Of a stretch of DNA of 64,000 nt, positions 58,412-64,000 are shown piece after piece. Positions within the stretch are counted from its first letter, which is position 1; each line of letters begins with the position of its first letter. The stretch spans positions 2,294,001 to 2,358,000 of the forward strand of contig NC_089448.1 of NCBI RefSeq assembly GCF_026210795.1. The letters run 5' to 3'. This DNA is from Rhizophagus irregularis (Eukaryota > Glomeromycota > Glomeromycetes > Glomerales > Glomeraceae). The translations under genes were made by a program, and so were the position numbers. A model generated the notes under the pieces. The model saw nothing but the letters and a program-made list of their open reading frames with translations. It made no database searches and had not been told where the DNA came from.

Positions 58412-59837
58412 TTAACAGTCAGTGGAAATGTCATTTCTCTTGCCGATCATTAATTAAAATAATTTTGTGTAACCATAATTGAATATATCACCACGTAGCT
58501 AAAAAAAGAAATTTTTAATACAATGCTTATACAAATTAAGTAAATTAATAGTTCATCATGTGTACTATAAATATTCGTCATCATTTCCTCTTTAGTAATA
58601 TTTTTTTTTCTTTACATATTACAAGAAAGTTCGTCTTAAAAATGAAGTTTTCCTCAAAATGCAACTTAAAGGTGGGTATAAAATACAATTTAAATAATGC
58701 AAATATATGTAATTTTACGAGAAGAAAAAGATTTATTAAGTTAAAAAGAGCAGTTATTTAGGGAGATTTTGTGTAAACCGCAAAAAACCAATTTTTATAA
58801 TAAAAAAAATTTTTCTTGATTTCAATAAAACTCTTAACAAAAGCTTTCTTAACCAGCAATTATTTCATTTTTAGGTATAATTTGGTGAAATGAACAACTT
58901 TTGTTAAGCTTAGAATGGTGATTATTAAGCTAGATTTTTTGTTATTTATAAATTTTGTTGAATTTTTTAATTATAGTGCTAATAAAAAAAATTTTTTTTT
59001 ATTAGAATAATATTATTAGGTCTATTTGGGCGGTATAAATGAGGTTTAATCGCAAAAATAGTTAAATATTATGTTTTTATTTGTTTATTTAAATTAGACA
59101 TTTAATGCTTAATTCTTAATATTATAGTAATCATGTAAATTATTATAACATTAAAAAAAACTTAAAATTTTTAATTTTAGTTCGTTTAACAAGAAAATAA
59201 AACAAAAATTATTTATTCATAGAAAAATTCTTATTGACTATTAGGTCTATTTACTTTGTTAAGTCATAAATACAAATAGTATAATATGAATAAGTAAAAT
59301 ATTTTTTTATATATATAAAAAGTATCTAAAGTAGCGTTAAAATAAAAGATATTTATTGAATATTTAAAAAAAATAAGCAAAAGAATAAGGTTAAATAAAT
59401 TTTCTTAATTTTTATTAGTTTGTTGTATTAAAATAACCATATAATTGACTACTTTCTTTGGCCAGATGCAACCGAATAAAGTGAAGTTTTTGACTTTTAA
59501 AAGGTTTAAAAATATTTTTCAAACCTTGAACGAACATGTTTACTATTGTTGGAAAAAATGTTACATTGCATAAATATGGTGTTACCTTTGACCTGAAAAT
59601 TTCGATTTTAATGTAATTTGGGCCGGCATTACGAATTCGGCCGGAATTAAGAAAATTTCGGCCAGAATTAAGATCTGAAAATTGTCGATTTTAGCCATTT
59701 GTACCAACTTTGGCCAACCTTAAGTTTACATATATACTATATGCCATATAGCCATACTGTCCCAATAATTTATATTGAGATATCATAGTACAAAAAATCT
59801 CCCTCTAATTTTTGGGGACATTTCCACTGACTGTTAA
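58412..59837. mobile_element. 1.4-kb element with perfect 21-bp terminal repeats
   Basis: TTAACAGTCAGTGGAAATGT(C) at 58412-58432 is exactly inverted at 59817-59837. If TTAA is the duplication, the TIR begins CAGTCAGTGG and a piggyBac-type target is implied. Otherwise TTAACAG ends with a TAT duplication are possible. No transposase was found. The right interior has GGCCGGCATT/GGCCGGAATT/GGCCAGAATT repeats (about 59620-59680). Confidence 0.65.
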
Positions 59838-60654
59838 TATAAAAAAAATTTTTTTTTGCAAATTTTTTAATATTTAGTGAAATTTGATGATTTTTTTTTT
59901 AATTGTAAAGCTTAATAAGAGTGAAAAAAATATATATTCCTAATTTTTAACTTTTTAAAAATGAGATAATTTACTTTTGTAAATTGAATTTCTGAAAATA
60001 TTATTTTTTTAGTTTTTTAAATTATTTTTAATATAATTTCTTTAATATTAAAGAATATTAATGATAGAATTTTATCATTTTAGTTTTTTAAATATAAAAT
60101 TTTTCTTACTAAATTTAGTAAAAAAGTAATTTATTTCTGATTATAAATTACATTACTGAATATCATTTCCATTGATAATATAATCTCATAATAATTAGTA
60201 GATATAAACTGAAGTTAATTCCTTATATATACTGTATTTCTTTTATAATAAAATAAATTTATTTAAATAAAGCTAGTAAGGCAAATTTAAAAAATTGTGA
60301 ACGACTTATATTTAATGTATGGTTTTATTTCCAAAAATCTTTAAGAAATAACACAGTGAAAAGCATTTAAAAGTCAAGAATTAAATAAGCATATTTTTGT
60401 AAATTAAGGTAAAGTAATTGGTTACCTTTAAAGAAATAAATTAATTGATATTTTTATTACCATAATATATTAATATGCTTAAATGATAATTCATACTTCA
60501 AATAGGTTTCTTGTTTTAGTGTAAATAATCTATCAATCAATAATAATATTTATGATTTATTACTTTATCTATTTTATTACAAATATAAACGAAATGCTAC
60601 ATATATATTTATTAACTAATTAAGGTCAGATCCAGCTGAGATGATTCTTATTTT
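59838..60654. other. AT-rich stretch, no gene supported
   Basis: Homopolymer-rich sequence downstream of the CID gene. The last 100-200 bp probably include its 3' UTR. Confidence 0.4.
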
Positions 60655-62187
60655 TCATGTATCCGCAGAAACTAAGGGATCACTATGCTCATCACTAGTA
60701 TTAGAAGGTGCTGGCGAATTAGATATTGATGAAGAAATAGATGTAGTTTGATATGGAAGTTGCAAATAATTATTAATTAATGAATCTCCGAACAACTGAG
60801 TTTCAGATGGAGGCAAAATATCAGCAGCGAAAGATGTAGGCGGAAGAATTAAATGGCTGGTGGGGTCGTAAACTGAATTGTTATTTTCTCTGGATTCTTC
60901 TCGTTTAATTTCAGGAATTTGTTCCATTTGATGCTGCTGTTTATTATGCTCATCCATAATGGAGATTGTTGAAAATTCTGTAATAGCTTTTAATTGTTCA
61001 GAACATTCTTTAGTTTCATTAATTTTGCTTTGAGTATCTAAAAGATTTTTGTTATCCATTCTAAGCTTCATTTCTTCTTGTGCTATTATTTCTTTCATCT
61101 GGATGATGAATTGTGTCCGATTGGTAATATTCCTTGTAATTAAATTTTGATGTTCTGTCAGCACTCGTAGAAGATAGTCAAGCTGTTGCGAAAGAATAGA
61201 CGGACTAGGCTTTTCTACAGGTCAAATATTGATAAATCATTAAATTAATTAAAATTTGTTTAATGAAATATGGGTTATACCTTCTGCTTCCATTACTTCT
61301 GTCCAAAGTTTTGTTACCTTCCTTCCATATTCCTGAATAATAGATTCTGATTCTACAATATTATGTGTGGTCGTCACTAATTTGGCCTAAATGAATATTT
61401 ACTGTAAGAATAACTTATTAAAAAATATATATATCACATATTTTTTTTTTCATTTGACGTATAAATACGTACTATATCGGAACGTCCAGGAGGTGGTGTC
61501 GTAGGAATACTTGTTTTTATTTGTTTGTCTATTGCTCTTTTTGCATTAGAACTTCCTAATTGTGGTGAATTTGTTCCTGCGAAACGTTTCCGTAATTCAT
61601 TTAGAAAATCCCTATCAAAGACTTCCCGTTCCTCCCAAATATTGACAACACGCCTTATTTTATTTTGAACATCTGCGGTTGCATGACGATAAGCATGTTC
61701 AACGGCATCCGGAAGCACTTTACGAAATTCTCGTATGAATTCTGGACCTTTGCGACGACTATTTTGACAGACATCATTACAAAGATATATGAATGATACT
61801 TTCCGCGCTGAGCTTGCTTTTATAATTAATAAAAAAAGTTCAATCAGAACTTAATTAATAAAATCGGCTAAATATTAAGCAAGATCATCAATATCTACCT
61901 TTTCGCAACTCACGGTTCCAAATATCAACACTAGTTGCTACATGTCGCCGATGATACATAAACCCTATAGTAAATAAATGTTGTGTGAACAAGATGATAT
62001 CTTTCAGAATACATAGACTTATAATAAAAAAAAAATATGTGAAAAATTATTGATTTAAATCTTATAAAAAGGTGTACATATATTCTAAAGAGAAATACCA
62101 ACACTGTGATAGTAGGGAAATAGATTCTTGAGTATCGACAAGTTTATTGAGTTTAGAGATTAAAACATCCTCGGAGTAAGCTGACAT
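60655..62187 (-). CDS. CID-domain RNA polymerase II regulator (RPRD1/Rtt103 type)
   Basis: Five exons on the minus strand: 62187-62103, 61964-61899, 61816-61473, 61386-61281 and 61214-60655; 386 residues. The N-terminal 130 residues are a CTD-interacting domain: EDVLISKLNKLVDTQESISL, then LSQWFMYHRRHVATSVDIW, VSFIYLCNDVCQNSRRKGPE, EFRKVLPDAVEHAYRHA and RRVVNIWEEREVFDRDFL, close to RPRD1A/B (CREPT) and yeast Rtt103. A predicted coiled coil follows (about 200-290), as in RPRD1, then a Pro/Ser-rich tail. Family members bind the Ser2/Ser7-phosphorylated CTD and act in termination and CTD dephosphorylation. The first intron uses the donor GTTGGT, chosen because it alone restores the conserved LW core. 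It is divergent from TDP1 with 245 bp between starts. Confidence 0.9.
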
Positions 62188-62432
62188 TTTTAAGTGATTA
62201 ACTGTAGAAAATTTTTTAAAAGAAAGAAAAAAAATTCAGTATTATAATTAATATAAAAAAAAAGGTAAAACGAAAACCACTTTTTTTTCATTCGAGGAGT
62301 GCTATTAAAAAAAGATCAGTTTAAATTTGAAGTAAATGATTGGCTGAATGTCAAAATTCTCACGTTGAAAAACATATATAAGATCTGAGATTTGTAAATT
62401 ATCGTGTTATACTGTAATTTATCTAGCACGCG
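62188..62432. promoter_or_regulatory. Shared divergent promoter, CID gene / TDP1
   Basis: Only 245 bp separate the two start codons. A TATA-like ATATATAAG lies at about 62371-62380, some 55 bp before the TDP1 ATG. A half box TCACGTT is at about 62360. No full CACGTG. Confidence 0.55.
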
Positions 62433-64000
62433 ATGTCTGAAAATTGTCCAGAAGGTAGAAGCAAACGCCAGAAAATAGAGGATTCGAGCAAATATTCTAT
62501 CGAAGTCTCTAATAATCAGCCGAACGTAGCTTATGAAGATTCTGGCATTAAACTTACTACAGTTGAAGCTCTTCCAGCTTCCGAAAATATTGACTGTGTT
62601 TCTTTAAGTTCTATTTTGTCTTCTGTATGGGACATTTTTATGAATTTTTTTATTGTATTTCAATATAATAGCAACCTTTCTGATTTATTCCTTAATTAGG
62701 AGAATTTGATCGAAATGGTTCAATTTAATTATATGGTAGAACTTGAATTCCTAATGACTAATTTACCTAAGTCTAAACAGAAGATCATTCCTACGACTAT
62801 TGTTCATGGACTTAGTGGAGAAAGTGAAAAATATTTAAAGGTAAAGTTAAATAGTAATCTAATCATTGAATGAATAGTTAATTACGAGAAATTTTGATGA
62901 AATTATTAGGATGAGGCAAAACTTTTCAAAAATGTAAAACTGATTTCTCCACGACTACCTATTCCATATGGTCAGTTAATAGCGCTTATAATTGAATATT
63001 TTCATTTATTTTTTTACTTATAATTATTTTGTTAATTACTAGGAACACATCATACGAAAGTACATATATACATTATATATCTTACGTTATCGTTAAATAA
63101 TTCACTCAATGTTTCTTTTATTCACAGGCAATGTTGCTTTTTTATGCGAATTCCACAATGCGTCTGATTATTCATACTGCAAACGCGATCAGAAGAGACT
63201 GGGCGTATGTTTTTTATTCTTAAAAAAAAATCGTTTTATTTTCTACCAGAGGATTGATTAAATCGTTAAATATTTTGGATAGCAACAAAACTCAGGGGGT
63301 ATATATGTCACCATTTCTACTTAAGAAACGCAATATTGCTTCATCTTCAGAATTCGAATCAGATTTTATGGAATATTTAGAGAGTTATGGTGACAAATTA
63401 AATATCATTCGGAATAAAGTGAAGGAATATGACTTTTCGACTATAAAGGTAGAATTATGACACGGAAAGTTCCTGTTTATTTTGTTTATTTAATTTAGCG
63501 AACTATTTACTGATATTATAATAGGCAATATTAATTGCCTCAATACCAGGTTATCACGTCAATGAAAAACTAGAACTATTTGGGCACATGAGGCTTAGGA
63601 ACATTTTAAGCCGTGTCACCGTTCCATTATCGTGTAAGTTGGATAGTACTATTATATGTCAGTTTTCAAGCATTGGTTCACTCGGTAAAGATGAGAAATG
63701 GCTAATAGAAGAATTTGCAGAAAGTTTAAAGTATGCAAAAAACCAAAATCAATGCAGCGAACCGGATATTAAATTAGTTTATCCAACCGTTGAAAATGTC
63801 AGCAACAGGTATTGAAGTCTCGATAGATTTGCCAGTATATTAACGAGCTAGTTAATAATATCTTATTTTAATCAGTTTGGAAGGGTGGGCAGCTGGAAAC
63901 TCTTTACCATTTGATCATAAAAATTACTTAAAACAAAAACATTATATGCAGAAATATTTACACAAATGGAAGGCAATTGAAGCTGGAAGAGAACGTGCAA
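62433..64000 (+). CDS. TDP1: Tyrosyl-DNA phosphodiesterase 1, 5' part
   Basis: Eight exons visible: 62433-62624, 62700-62840, 62910-62970, 63043-63059 (17 bp), 63128-63204, 63250-63448, 63525-63808 and 63876 to beyond the window. All phases agree. TDP1 hydrolyses 3'-phosphotyrosyl bonds left by trapped topoisomerase I. Seen in order: a basic stretch RSKRQKIE (possible nuclear signal), IDCVSLSSILSS, MVQFNYMVELEFLMTN, PIPYGTHHTK with the first HxK pair (H135, K137), AMLLFYANSTMRLIIHTAN, CQFSSIGSLGKDEKWLIEEF and YPTVENVSNSLEGWAAGNSL then LHKWKAIEAGRERA. The second HxK motif should follow within a few codons of the window end. A phospholipase-D-type two-step mechanism is known for the family. Confidence 0.93.

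Noticed and set aside
58558-58761. Transposase fragment inside the 58412-59837 element
   Set aside because: The Lys/Asn/Phe-rich frame has no DDE or HTH motif; the element is treated as non-autonomous.

Overview
The window looks like nuclear DNA of an early-diverging fungus, most probably an arbuscular mycorrhizal (Glomeromycotina) genome of the Rhizophagus type. This is an inference from very high A+T, short GT-AG introns, dense non-autonomous DNA transposons, a protein joining a kinase-like domain to Sel1 repeats, HMG-box remnants and small secreted proteins. There are no operons or Shine-Dalgarno sites. I found no rRNA gene, no intact tRNA gene and no CRISPR array.

Layout. 0-10.5 kb is a transposon compartment of nested elements: a SINE-like retroposon in a foldback element, a Mutator-like MITE in a hAT-like MITE, and a Mutator-like element in a decayed Tigger/pogo transposon. 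It also holds a decayed CENP-B-type transposase piece and an HMG-box pseudogene. 11-42 kb is the gene-bearing compartment. It holds a pirin (minus), a WDR91 orthologue (14 exons, plus), a Kre9/Knh1-like secreted protein (plus), an eight-cysteine secreted peptide (minus), an unrecognised coiled-coil-like gene (minus) and a NYN-domain ribonuclease-like protein (plus). It continues with a GPI-type cupredoxin (minus), a seven-helix membrane protein (minus), an OMA1 mitochondrial protease (plus), an MLKL-like four-helix-bundle/pseudokinase/Sel1 protein (minus) and an alpha-methylacyl-CoA racemase (plus). 42-60 kb is a second gene-free compartment of foldback elements, nested MITEs, a 185-bp tandem array and low-complexity DNA. 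60.6-64 kb returns to genes: an RPRD1/Rtt103-type CID protein (minus) facing away from a TDP1 gene (plus) that runs off the window.

How the genes relate. Four divergent pairs share upstream regions: pirin/WDR91, seven-helix protein/OMA1, MLKL-like/racemase and CID/TDP1. Palindromic TCACGTGA-like boxes occur in three of the four. The CID/TDP1 pair joins RNA polymerase II CTD biology with repair of topoisomerase-DNA adducts. Three small secreted or GPI-type proteins lie between 17.8 and 28.1 kb.

Most notable are the MLKL-like protein, whose kinase domain has lost the glycine loop, the alpha-C Glu and the DFG Asp, and a cluster of five ACTAATAGT palindromes spaced at multiples of about 22 bp. 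Exon models were built by reading splice sites and phase by eye; they are internally consistent but untested by RNA data.
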